64,000 bases of DNA, from the NCBI GenBank assembly GCA_002366835.1, contig DFBZ01000038.1, positions 87,965 through 151,964 of the forward strand, written 5' to 3'. Made by a program: the position numbers and the translations under genes. Each line of letters starts with the position of its first letter. Position 1 is the first letter of the stretch. The notes under the pieces are model-generated. The model had not been told where the DNA came from. It searched no databases and saw only the letters and a program-made list of their open reading frames with translations. This document shows, in pieces, positions 25,999 through 34,983 of the stretch. The stretch is from Gammaproteobacteria bacterium UBA3067 (GTDB lineage: Bacteria > Pseudomonadota > Gammaproteobacteria > Pseudomonadales > UBA3067).

Positions 25999-26391
25999 CT
26001 AAGCCGCTTTTTTGGGAGGTGTTTTTGTTTCGGGCTTTGACTTTGCAACCTTTGATGCGCTAAGAGTTGCCTCTTGTGCTTTGTGTAATAACTCTGATGT
26101 CAAGTCAGAGTACTCGCTAACGCGTTCAGACAAAGTGTCGCCGTATGAGCTTAAGGCAGTCTGCAAGCTTTCAAAATAGGCTTTTGGCTCTGTCGCGTTG
26201 GCAAGCAAGTGTGCTTGTGATATTGAGAAGGTATTTACGTCACCCATAACTTCATAGTTAAGGTGCATGAACTTCTCGTAGGTTTGCGCTGCACTTTCCC
26301 CCAGTTTGCGAGACGGTTCAAGCGCTTGAGTTTGCCATTCAGCCATCTTTTTAATGGAGTCATTCATAAATTGCTCGTTATACATTCCCAT
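25999..26391 (-). CDS. Phasin family protein
   Basis: Phasins coat PHA granules and control their size and number. This 130-residue protein is almost wholly helical, with a phasin core (FMNDSIKKMAEWQTQAL, QTYEKFMHLNYEV, ATEPKAYFESLQTALSSYG) and a Lys/Pro-rich alanine tail (KPETKTPPKKAA) as in many granule proteins. The ATG at 26391 has a GGAG ribosome-binding site 8 bases upstream; a start at 26421 would add ten residues. It lies at the end of the PHA locus, convergent with the hydrolase gene, and is a likely target of PhaR. Confidence 0.87.
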   Translation of the reverse strand: MGMYNEQFMNDSIKKMAEWQTQALEPSRKLGESAAQTYEKFMHLNYEVMGDVNTFSISQAHLLANATEPKAYFESLQTALSSYGDTLSERVSEYSDLTSELLHKAQEATLSASKVAKSKPETKTPPKKAA

Positions 26392-26840
26392 GGTGTGTAT
26401 CTCCGGCGGTATTTTTAACATTAATTGGATAAGCTTTTAACGCAAGGGTGGGCGCATTACATTTACCTTGCACAGCCCCAGTGCGTTAATTTGAATAATA
26501 GGCAAATAAATGCTGCAGCGCAACATTTATTTTAGATCTCTAACTAACCCTATAAAAGTCATCTAATACAGTTAGTTATGCTATTTTTATTTGCTGTATT
26601 AGTTTCATTTTGTGCAGTCGCAGCGAAGATGGGGTATCAGCTTAAGGTCTACGTCGTTGAAATGTCGGCGCTGAGAGCTTGAAGCTAAGTGAAGCCCAGA
26701 GCATATATCCGGTTGGATTTTGGAAGTGAAAGGGCTGCGTATAACTTACGAAATGCCAGCCACATTGATGGCTGAATATTTCGCTCGCTTGAGAGCCTGA
26801 ATTGTTATGTACTTCGGACTTGAGCCTGCCAATTCTTAAG

Positions 26841-26990
26841 CTTAAGGGCATCTCTAAAAATTAGAAGTTTTATTCGAGAGCAAGGAAGCACCGCACGAAA
26901 ACCCGCAGTGTACAAGGGCTACATGAGGAGTTGAGTACGGAGCTGACGCCGCTATCGGGCAAAAAGGCAATTTTTAGAGATGCCCTTAAG
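26841..26990. mobile_element. MITE-like element with 22-bp perfect terminal inverted repeats
   Basis: CTTAAGGGCATCTCTAAAAATT (26841-26862) is repeated exactly as its inverse at 26969-26990, enclosing about 106 bp with no ORF. If the element proper is GGGCATC...GATGCCC, a TTAA lies on each side, consistent with a 4-bp target duplication. It sits in the 624-bp gene-free gap between the phasin and transglutaminase genes. The rest of the gap (26392-26840) shows no supported gene. Confidence 0.7.
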
Positions 26991-27015
26991 GCGGTACACA
27001 TTAAATGGAGTTCTA

Positions 27016-27897
27016 TTATTCGATACGTTTAACATCTACGCTAACGGATAGATGGGGATCTTCCCCGCCTCCAAATACAACACCTTTTAATGGTGTCACA
27101 TCAAAATAATCCCGTCCCCATGCGGTAATGATATGTTGCTCAGTAGCGATGGTGTCATTAGTAGGATCGAACTCGACCCAGCCCTCTGCTGGAGAGAAAA
27201 CTGATATCCAAGCATGTGTCGCATCCGCACCAACAAGACGCTCTACACCGGGAGGAGGGATGGTTTCAATATACCCAGATACATATTTTGCAGGGAAACC
27301 CATAACCCTCAAACAAGCGATAAGTAAGTGAGCGAAATCTTGACACACTCCCTTTTTTGTTTCGAATACTTCAGTGAGCGGGGTGGCGATGGTGGTGGCC
27401 TCAGGGCAGTATTTGAAGTCGCTAAAAATACGGCTGGTGAGATTTCTTACGCTAGATAAAAGGGGGGTATTGTCCGAAAAGGATGGTGCGGCGTAGTCTT
27501 TTAAAAACTCTGTGTTTTTAATCATGGGCGAGTCGAGAAGAAACTCCCTTGCGAGCAATACCTCTTTGTTACTGGAGCTTTCGATCTGATCTTTGGCATC
27601 TTTGCAGGAAATTCCGAAATCTAGGTCTTGTACAGTAAACTGAGGGTTGGTTTCTACGGCGCTGACGATATTGATGGTAAGTTGCTTGTGCGCGCGCTGA
27701 ATTTCAAAATGAAACGATTCATTGCCGAAATAATCAGTCCTTCTAGAGCTCGAGGAGCTCGTAGGGTTTAGCGTGATTGTGGAGCTAAGGCAACGCTGGC
27801 GCGGGGTATTTCTAGGGCTCATATAAGCCAGGTTATAGCAATGGGAGACACGCTGCTGGTATGAATACTTTGTAATGTGCTGGATTTTATAACGCAT
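27016..27897 (-). CDS. Transglutaminase-like cysteine protease-fold protein (cluster)
   Basis: The 293-residue protein has the bacterial transglutaminase-like N-terminal beta region (about 1-85: YKIQHITKYSY, YFGNESFHFEI), then the catalytic domain with Cys185 (KKGVCQDFAH), His228 (ATHAWISVF) and Asp244 (EFDPTND). It probably cleaves or transfers amide bonds rather than crosslinking proteins. It is the last gene of the minus-strand ATP-grasp/alpha-E cluster; its ATG is 4 bases after the stop of the fused ATP-grasp gene, so translation is coupled. Known from this family: such genes travel with alpha-E and circularly permuted ATP-grasp genes, a predicted peptide-forming and peptide-processing system. 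Confidence 0.9.
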   Translation of the reverse strand: MRYKIQHITKYSYQQRVSHCYNLAYMSPRNTPRQRCLSSTITLNPTSSSSSRRTDYFGNESFHFEIQRAHKQLTINIVSAVETNPQFTVQDLDFGISCKDAKDQIESSSNKEVLLAREFLLDSPMIKNTEFLKDYAAPSFSDNTPLLSSVRNLTSRIFSDFKYCPEATTIATPLTEVFETKKGVCQDFAHLLIACLRVMGFPAKYVSGYIETIPPPGVERLVGADATHAWISVFSPAEGWVEFDPTNDTIATEQHIITAWGRDYFDVTPLKGVVFGGGEDPHLSVSVDVKRIE

Positions 27898-27900
27898 AAA

Positions 27901-30450
27901 TTACTCGTTGTCGGCCCATGACTTTTTAACTAGTTGTCGTGCGTCTTCTCTATGATCAAAATATCGATCGGTGATTAAGTCACTGAGGGAGTTAATCAGC
28001 TCGTTGAGCCTCATTAATTTTTCTTTTAAATTCGGCCGTTGGGACGACTGTTCTTGGGATAAATCTGATAAGGATGACATTTTTATCAACACTTGTGCTT
28101 CAAGTGCAATTTGCTCTGCAGGTAAAAGTTCGTTGGTATTCGTTTGTGCTTTCGGTAGGGCATTAAGATGGTTTAATAAGCTTTCAAGCTGAAAAAGCAG
28201 GGAACGAGGGTTACTTGTATCCAGCATCACCATGTCAAGGCAGGTCGGTACGCTGAGGTTTGCGCTGTATCTTCTGCGGTAGCTGATTAGATTTTCCAGG
28301 CACAGTAAAACCGCAGTAATCATAATGCCTTCATCTTGCTCTTGCACACTATCACTGAGTATGTGATTGATAACGCTATTGGTTCTGTGTGCGCGTTCGA
28401 GTCGTCGACCAATTTCCATAAAGCGCCAGCCGACTCCCCTAACCATGCTCTCATGAGATAGGCCGGAGAGGGCCATAAGTGCGGTCACTAAGGGGTCCAG
28501 CGCTTCTTCTGGTGCTGTAATGGTATTGTCGTCGAAGGTATGATCAAGCTCAGTAAGTGCGTCACGAATGTCATTAATAACGCGCAGTGTATCTGACGAC
28601 ACTTGCTCTCTGGATTCATCTGCACAATACAGCATAGCGTTGAGATCAGAGCGCACACTCCCTCTTCGTTTTCCGTCGGTTACAACGGAGAGTAGGTGTT
28701 CGATAGGGTCGTTAATTATGCTTTCATCGGCATCTACAAAACCCGGGAAGGTGTTTGTAACGTTAGTGACGGCGGATAAGAGTATCTTTTTGCATTGTAA
28801 GCTTAAGGGCTCTTCACCATTAAACATGATGAATACAGTGCGCAATAAGCGCAGTGAGGCTTCTGCGCGTTCTGCGTAGCGACCCATCCAAAATAGGTTT
28901 TCCGCAACTCGACTTGGCAGGCTGATGCGGTCTGCATCTTGTCTGATTTGTGTGGACGTTTGTACTTGCGTTTGGAGAGCGAGTGGTTCGGACTCAATGA
29001 TCCAGGTGTCTTTGCTTTGTGAGCCTACCTGGTTAGAAATAAAGAATTGTGATTCTTCAACGCCTACTCTCGTTAGCCCCCCTGGCATCACCGTATAAGA
29101 GGAGTCTGACGCGGTGGTAAAGCTTCGTAAAATCGCTGGTCGTGAGGTGATTTCTTTTTCACCGTAGGTGGGTAGGTGGCTTGTATCTAATATCGGTTGT
29201 GCAACATAGCCTATTTTATTTGCCTCTATTCGTGCGAGTAGGCCAGTTTGCTCTTCAGTAGATAAGCAGCCAGCGTAGATGCTTATGTCCCCGCCCCCTC
29301 GAAAGGTAGGCTTTATGACTAACTTCGAGAAATTTGAACGTATGTAACTCATATCCTTTGGGTCGTGGCACCAATAGGTCGCCACTGAGGGGAGACGCAA
29401 CTCTCGACCGATAAGTGCTTTTGATATTGCAGGTAAGTATTTTAGATAGATAGGGTTTTCCAAAATACCTGACCCTAAGGGATTCGCGATCACTACACGG
29501 CCCGCGCGCACTGGTTCTAGTAGGCCTGGCACGCCCAGAAGCGAGTCCCCGCGAAGCTCGACAGGGTCGCAGTATGAGTCATCAACACGGCGAACAATCA
29601 CATCGACGCGACTCAGGCCACCAAATGACTTCATCCAGAGGTAGCCGTTACGCACGACTAAGTCCCCATTTCGAACGAGGTGAAAGCCAAGATAGTTGGC
29701 GATGTATGCATGCTCAAAATAGCTTTCATTAAGCGCGCCAGGTGTCAGCATCACGATACGTGCTTGTTCTGGGTTTGGAGATAACGAGGTGAGCTTAGTA
29801 CGAAAACGGTGGAAGAAACTGGCTAAGCGATGTACGTGGCTTTCTCGGTATAGACTGGGCAATACCCGCGACATAACGGTGCGATTTTCGAGGGCATATC
29901 CGATACCGCTGGGGTTTTGAGTGCGGTCGGAGATAACGCACATTTCTCCTCTTTGTGCATCCCGTACCATGTCGACGCCGTGGAGAATAAGCTGGTGATC
30001 TCCTTGTAGCTGGATGCCGTCACAAGGTCTAAGAAAACCCGAGTGGGCAAACAGAGATTCTGGAGGAAGGATGCCGTGCTTTACGAGGTTCCTGGGGCCG
30101 TAAATGTCTTTAAGAAATAAGTTGAAAAGCTCGGCTCGTTCTAATAAACCTGCTTCGATTGACGCCCATTCTTCGCTGCTTAACACATTGGGTATTAAAT
30201 CTAATGACCAGGTGCTGGCAAAATCTGTGAGTTCGCTGTAAATATTGTAGGTGGCGCCATCATCTCTGAGTATGCGTAACGCTTTGGCCTTTTTTTGTTC
30301 AAGAAGAACCGGGTTAATACCTTCTAAAGTCTGAAGAAGTCGGTTCCAGTAGGGTTTAACCTCTCCATTTTCGGCATAAACTTCATCCAGGGCGGCGTTC
30401 GACGGGCGCTGGTAAGGAAAATATTTATGCAAATCGAGTGGGCGAGACAA
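27901..30450 (-). CDS. Fused circularly permuted ATP-grasp ligase and alpha-E domain protein
   Basis: This 849-residue protein joins two cluster components. Residues about 70-480 form the circularly permuted ATP-grasp domain (DUF404/DUF407 type): CDGIQLQGDHQLILHGVDMV, VMLTPGALNESYFEHAYIA, VDVIVRRVDDSYCDPVELRG, VIKPTFRGGGDISI and ARPAILRSF-like C-terminal residues. Residues about 515-840 form the helical alpha-E domain, starting SRVAENLFWMGRYAERAEA. ATP-grasp enzymes activate carboxylates for amide bond formation; the substrate here is unknown. The start is a TTG with GGAG upstream and no nearby ATG. A second, split pair lies at 34037-36438, so the cluster has two copies of this module. Confidence 0.9.
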   Translation of the reverse strand: MSRPLDLHKYFPYQRPSNAALDEVYAENGEVKPYWNRLLQTLEGINPVLLEQKKAKALRILRDDGATYNIYSELTDFASTWSLDLIPNVLSSEEWASIEAGLLERAELFNLFLKDIYGPRNLVKHGILPPESLFAHSGFLRPCDGIQLQGDHQLILHGVDMVRDAQRGEMCVISDRTQNPSGIGYALENRTVMSRVLPSLYRESHVHRLASFFHRFRTKLTSLSPNPEQARIVMLTPGALNESYFEHAYIANYLGFHLVRNGDLVVRNGYLWMKSFGGLSRVDVIVRRVDDSYCDPVELRGDSLLGVPGLLEPVRAGRVVIANPLGSGILENPIYLKYLPAISKALIGRELRLPSVATYWCHDPKDMSYIRSNFSKLVIKPTFRGGGDISIYAGCLSTEEQTGLLARIEANKIGYVAQPILDTSHLPTYGEKEITSRPAILRSFTTASDSSYTVMPGGLTRVGVEESQFFISNQVGSQSKDTWIIESEPLALQTQVQTSTQIRQDADRISLPSRVAENLFWMGRYAERAEASLRLLRTVFIMFNGEEPLSLQCKKILLSAVTNVTNTFPGFVDADESIINDPIEHLLSVVTDGKRRGSVRSDLNAMLYCADESREQVSSDTLRVINDIRDALTELDHTFDDNTITAPEEALDPLVTALMALSGLSHESMVRGVGWRFMEIGRRLERAHRTNSVINHILSDSVQEQDEGIMITAVLLCLENLISYRRRYSANLSVPTCLDMVMLDTSNPRSLLFQLESLLNHLNALPKAQTNTNELLPAEQIALEAQVLIKMSSLSDLSQEQSSQRPNLKEKLMRLNELINSLSDLITDRYFDHREDARQLVKKSWADNE

Positions 30451-30575
30451 GTGAACTCCAAAATATCAAAGGCTTATGTCGGGTATGATATAAATGAATA
30501 TCCGCCAACGAAGCCGGCATTATCCCACCCGTGTGAATTAAGGCAAGCCGGCTTTTGGCGCTAGAAATTATTATC

Positions 30576-30600
30576 TGAAAGCCCCGCTAGCTGGGGCGCA
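30576..30600 (-). promoter_or_regulatory. GC hairpin over the stop codon of the large transglutaminase gene
   Basis: On the minus strand GCCCC-AGCTAGC-GGGGC, followed by TTTC, forms a hairpin that contains the TAG stop of the upstream gene. It could partly terminate transcription and set the level of the second half of the operon, which starts 136 bp later. Confidence 0.4.
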
Positions 30601-33600
30601 ATCGTCTCATATCGAGTGTACAGGGGTAATCGTTGTGGGGCTCTTTCTGTGGAGACTGCATTACTTTACCTTGGTGGTTGGGGAAAAACTCCCTCACGCC
30701 GTCTAAATTGGGTTTGGGGGTAAAGCTTCCTTGGCTATGGCTAACGGTATTGAAGCGATTAACCCTGCGGGACTCAGCTTCGACAGCGTTAACAGGAAAG
30801 TTTTCGTAGCTGCGCCCACCCGGATGGGATACGTGATAACTACAACCTCCGATAGAGCGCCCATTCCAGGTATCAATGAGGTCAAAGGTGAGAGGGGTGT
30901 GCAGTCCGATCGTAGGATGCAGGGCTGATGGCGGTGCCCAAGCTCTATAGCGTACTCCTGCGACATACTCACCTTTGCGGCTTGTTTGTCGTAACGGGAT
31001 ATGCCTCCCATTACACGCTAAAGTATAACGGCCTTCGGTCAGACCGCTCACCTTGACTTGCAAGCGTTCTATGGATGAATCCACATAGCGGGAGGTGCCA
31101 AAGCTGCCTATTTCTTCCCCCAGCACATGCCATGGTTCGATGGCCCAGCGTAATTCAATTTCCATGTTTTCGATGGCAACACGCCCGTAATGGGGAAATC
31201 GAAACTCTTCAAATGGTAGGAGCCACTCTGCTTTAAATTCGAGACCATGGTCGTTTAAATCCTGAACGACTTCTTTAATATCCTGCCAGATATAGTGGGG
31301 CAACATAAACTGATCGTGTAGGGTGGTTCCCCACCGAACGAGTGGCTTTTTGTACGGCTCTTTCCAGAATCTTGCGACTAATGCCCGGATAAGCAGTGCC
31401 TGTACCAAGGACATCTGGCTATGGGGGGGCATCTCAAAACCTCGAAACTCTAAGATGCCTAGGCGCCCAGTGGTACCACTAGGAGAATAAAGCTTATCAA
31501 TACAGAATTCGGCGCGGTGAGTGTTGCCAGTGATATCGATTAGAATGTTGCGCAATAAGCGATCAATCAACCAGGGTTGGCTGGATAGTCCATCGGGCAT
31601 TTGCTCAAAGGCTATTTCAAGCTCATAAAGCATTTCATCGCGGCCTTCATCTACTCTTGGAGCTTGACTTGTGGGGCCGATAAATGTTCCCGAGAATAGG
31701 TAGGATAGACTCGGGTGGTGCTGCCAAAAGGTGATTAAACTCCGCAATAAATCTGGGCGACGGAGTAGGGGGCTGTCGTTAGGAGTGGTTCCACCGAGAG
31801 TGATGTGGTTCCCACCACCGGTGCCTGTATGGCGACCATCGAGCATAAATTTTTCTGTGCTAAGTTGTGACTTCTTCGCTAACTGATACAGCGTTTGAGT
31901 ATTGTCGACAAGTTCGCGCCAGTTCGCGCTGGGATGGATGTTGACCTCAATAACACCCGGGTCGGGTGTTACCAGTAGTTTTTGTAGGCGGGGGTCCTTC
32001 GGTGGCTCGTAACCTTCGAGCACAATGGGAAGTTTTAGGTGGTTTGCGGTTTCCTCTATCGCAGTTATCAGCAGCAAGTAGCTTTCTAGGCTGCGCAGAG
32101 GAGGCAGAAATATGTGTAACTTGCCTTCGCGTGGTTCGATACAAAGTGCGGTAATGATCCAGTCGCCTGATTCGCGTTCTTTCTCGCGTTGCTTTTTAGC
32201 TTCAAGACGCTTCTTCTCGTCCTCTTTCTGCGCTTTGCTGAGTTTTCGCTTCTTCTTTGGTTCTTCTGCTTCGTTCTCGACTGCTTTGCCGGCAGCAAAG
32301 TCATCACGACTCAATAGGCTGGGACGCTCTTCGAATGTATCACGCTCAATGACGGGGCGTTCCGATGTTTGTATTTCACTCAGCGGTAAACGTAAACCCA
32401 TGGGGGAGTCGCCGGGGATTAGTACCAGTTCATTTCGCCGAAAGCGCCACCGGCTACTCATCCAGACCTGCAGGTCTTCATCCCACTCCACGGGCACAAC
32501 AAAGCCGGTGGTATCTTTTAATCCATCTTCGAGTAGGCGCAATAGTTTTTTTCTATCGAGGTCGCCTTTTTCCTTGGCCTTTTGTAGATCTAGTTGAATA
32601 GGGAGCTTTAGTTCTTCGCTTAAATAATGAAAGATATCTTCGTAAGCGGGGTGTAAGAATTTTTCAGTGAGCCCCAAGCGCTTGGTGAGCTCAACAACAA
32701 AGCGCTCGGCGTCTTTAATTGTGTGGCCATAATCTTGATCGATGCGTGCCAGTAAGCGAGGGTCATTCCAAGTAGGCTCGCCATCTTTTCGCCAAAAAAG
32801 CCCTAGCGCCCAGCGAGGGAGCTCCTCTCCGGGGTACCATTTGCCTTGTCCATAATGTAAAAAGCCCTTGGGTGCAAACTCATCCCGCAGGTGTAACAAA
32901 AGCGTTTTAGCAAGACGTAGCTTATCTTCACCGAGGGCTTCAGTATTCCATTGGGCTGACTCCATGTCATCGACGGAAACAAATGTCGGCTCTCCCCCCA
33001 TAGTGAGGCGAATGTCATTGCTATCTAATAAAGACTCTACATGATCCCCGAGTTGCAAAATCTCATTCCATTGGTTGTCACTATACGGCTTAGTGACTCT
33101 CGGGTCTTCGAGAACGCGTATAACCTCGTTGCTATAGTCGAACTCAACTTCGCACTTGTCCATTCCCCCTTCAATCGGCGCTGCGGAGGCTGGCTCAGGG
33201 GTGCAAGCCAGAGGAATGTGCCCCTCTGAGGTGAAGAGCCCTGAAGTTGGGTCAAGACCAATCCAGCCTGCACCGGGAATATATACTTCACACCAAGCGT
33301 GGAGGTCAGTGAAGTCGGATTCTGGTCCCGATGGCCCATCGATCGATTTTTCGTCAGAGGTCAACTGCACGAGGTATCCCGACGCAAACCGAGAGGCAAT
33401 ACCTAAATGCCGAAATAGCTGAGCCAGCAACCAGGCCGAATCACGGCATGAGCCGCTACCCAGCTTCAGGGTTTTTTCAGGCGTCTGAACACCAGGTTCC
33501 ATCCTTAGGCAATAATCAATTTTGTCATATATGAGCTGATTGACTTCCACCAGAAAATCATTCATTTCACGCTTTTCTAAAGAAATAGAATTCAGTAATT

Positions 33601-33985
33601 CCTTAAAGAGGGGGCTGGCTCTTCGTTTTGCAAGATACGGTGTGAGCTCTTTTTTAACTTGTCGAGAATACTGAAATGGGAAGTGCTCTGCATAATCTTC
33701 TACAAAAAAATCAAACGGATTAATGCTTGTCATATCTGCAATGACTTCTACATCAACACTCAGGTGATCAGTCTTTTCCGGAAAAACAATTCGGGCTAAG
33801 TAATTACCAAAAGCATCCTGCTGCCAATTTATAAAATGCTTTTCAGGTGAAATTTTAAGGCTATAGCTGTGAATATGGGTGCGACTATGAGGGGCTGGAC
33901 GGAGACGAATGGAATGGGCTGAAAGGTTTACGCGCTTATCAAACTTATAATGGGTCTTGTGTTGTAATGCTACACGAATTGTCAT
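30587..33985 (-). CDS. Large transglutaminase-like/DUF2126 protein
   Basis: The 1132-residue protein has an N-terminal transglutaminase-like region with catalytic Cys180 (GSGSCRDSAW), His229 (DLHAWCEVY) and Asp245 (GLDPTSG). The long C-terminal part (about residues 300-1110) is the DUF2126 domain, with a catalytic-looking, His- and Glu-rich core (LDGRHTGTGGGNHITLGG, LEFRGFEMPPHSQMS) resembling the glutamine synthetase/amidoligase fold described for this family. A Lys/Glu-rich linker lies at about 565-605. Together they suggest one protein that both forms and cleaves amide bonds. The ATG follows AAAGGT. It sits 51 bp after the alpha-E gene in the same operon. Confidence 0.9.
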   Translation of the reverse strand: MTIRVALQHKTHYKFDKRVNLSAHSIRLRPAPHSRTHIHSYSLKISPEKHFINWQQDAFGNYLARIVFPEKTDHLSVDVEVIADMTSINPFDFFVEDYAEHFPFQYSRQVKKELTPYLAKRRASPLFKELLNSISLEKREMNDFLVEVNQLIYDKIDYCLRMEPGVQTPEKTLKLGSGSCRDSAWLLAQLFRHLGIASRFASGYLVQLTSDEKSIDGPSGPESDFTDLHAWCEVYIPGAGWIGLDPTSGLFTSEGHIPLACTPEPASAAPIEGGMDKCEVEFDYSNEVIRVLEDPRVTKPYSDNQWNEILQLGDHVESLLDSNDIRLTMGGEPTFVSVDDMESAQWNTEALGEDKLRLAKTLLLHLRDEFAPKGFLHYGQGKWYPGEELPRWALGLFWRKDGEPTWNDPRLLARIDQDYGHTIKDAERFVVELTKRLGLTEKFLHPAYEDIFHYLSEELKLPIQLDLQKAKEKGDLDRKKLLRLLEDGLKDTTGFVVPVEWDEDLQVWMSSRWRFRRNELVLIPGDSPMGLRLPLSEIQTSERPVIERDTFEERPSLLSRDDFAAGKAVENEAEEPKKKRKLSKAQKEDEKKRLEAKKQREKERESGDWIITALCIEPREGKLHIFLPPLRSLESYLLLITAIEETANHLKLPIVLEGYEPPKDPRLQKLLVTPDPGVIEVNIHPSANWRELVDNTQTLYQLAKKSQLSTEKFMLDGRHTGTGGGNHITLGGTTPNDSPLLRRPDLLRSLITFWQHHPSLSYLFSGTFIGPTSQAPRVDEGRDEMLYELEIAFEQMPDGLSSQPWLIDRLLRNILIDITGNTHRAEFCIDKLYSPSGTTGRLGILEFRGFEMPPHSQMSLVQALLIRALVARFWKEPYKKPLVRWGTTLHDQFMLPHYIWQDIKEVVQDLNDHGLEFKAEWLLPFEEFRFPHYGRVAIENMEIELRWAIEPWHVLGEEIGSFGTSRYVDSSIERLQVKVSGLTEGRYTLACNGRHIPLRQTSRKGEYVAGVRYRAWAPPSALHPTIGLHTPLTFDLIDTWNGRSIGGCSYHVSHPGGRSYENFPVNAVEAESRRVNRFNTVSHSQGSFTPKPNLDGVREFFPNHQGKVMQSPQKEPHNDYPCTLDMRRLRPS

Positions 33986-34036
33986 ACAAATACCTTTCTA
34001 GTTAACCTATATATAGCGTAAAGGAAGGGGGATAGA

Positions 34037-34975
34037 TTAATCCCATCTCGGAAACCAAGTATCACAGATGACTTGGTGTATCTCGCCATGGTAAATCTGC
34101 AACTGGTTTAAGTATTGACTTAGCTCGCTGTTTAATTCTGTGTATGGTTGCGTATTTCTTTTAAGGTCCTCCTGTATGTCGCTAAGTTTTTGAATTACTT
34201 TTTTAGAGCTTGGTAACTTCGTGCTGTTTGCCAGAAGGGAATGGTGACAGAATGTAATTGAGCGAGGGAAGTCGGTATTATCAAGCAAAAACTCCAGCAC
34301 CGGGCCAGGTTTAATGGTTGATCGCATAATCCGACGATAAGCCTGATCTGCGCATAATGAACGGAGTACGTTGCCTAGAACAATTTGTCGACTATTGATC
34401 GCTCCATCGTCATCTGACAGTACTATGTAGGCAGTTGTGCCAGCGTCGAGTATCCGAGTTGTCATGTCTGCGCGCTCAAGGTTTCTTCCTAAACAAAGAA
34501 ATTGCCACGGTGCGTCATGTGGCATACTTCCGTACAACATGCCCAAGATCTGTTGGCAGCCCTTAATGATGTGATTGAGAAACTCATGGCGCTGGCGTCG
34601 ATTGATGCCTTGGTTGATATTTTCTTCCACAAACATGCTCAGTTCATTTGTAAGCTCCCAAGTTGCTTCGGGAACCACATCCCTTGTTGTACGAACGTTT
34701 TCTCTCACTGATTTAAGCGAGGAGAAAACAGACGCTGGGTTTGTGGAGTCGCCCAGTAAAAACTTGATAACGTTACGCTCATTTTTTACCGAATAACGCT
34801 GATCAAATTCCGTTTCTAAACTATTAATAACAATTAAATTGTACCAGTCTATATTAACGGATCGAGGCAAATCAAAAAGTAAGTTATCGTAGATACTGAT
34901 TAATCTAGCGGTACTTTCGACCCGTTCCATATACCTCGCTATCCAGTAAACACGCTCTGCAACTTTTGATAACAT
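34037..34975 (-). CDS. Stand-alone alpha-E domain protein
   Basis: The 312-residue helical protein is a single alpha-E domain (DUF403): LSKVAERVYWIARYMERVESTARL at the start, a MLYGSMPHDAPW-like middle, FLCLGRNLERADMTTRILD and a helical C-terminus ending VICDTWFPRWD. Its biochemical role is unknown; the family is always linked to circularly permuted ATP-grasp ligases and is thought to help make a peptide or amide product. It starts 8 bases after the stop of the ATP-grasp gene, so the two are coupled and correspond to the two halves of the fused 849-residue paralogue downstream. Confidence 0.92.
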   Translation of the reverse strand: MLSKVAERVYWIARYMERVESTARLISIYDNLLFDLPRSVNIDWYNLIVINSLETEFDQRYSVKNERNVIKFLLGDSTNPASVFSSLKSVRENVRTTRDVVPEATWELTNELSMFVEENINQGINRRQRHEFLNHIIKGCQQILGMLYGSMPHDAPWQFLCLGRNLERADMTTRILDAGTTAYIVLSDDDGAINSRQIVLGNVLRSLCADQAYRRIMRSTIKPGPVLEFLLDNTDFPRSITFCHHSLLANSTKLPSSKKVIQKLSDIQEDLKRNTQPYTELNSELSQYLNQLQIYHGEIHQVICDTWFPRWD

Positions 34976-34983
34976 AGGCCTAA

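Noticed and set aside
26642..26851. Minus-strand 69-codon frame between phasin and transglutaminase genes
   Set aside because: No ribosome-binding site; ends inside the MITE-like element; no recognisable features.
31966..33534. Plus-strand frames opposite the large DUF2126 gene
   Set aside because: Composition reflects the antisense of the real gene; no motif.
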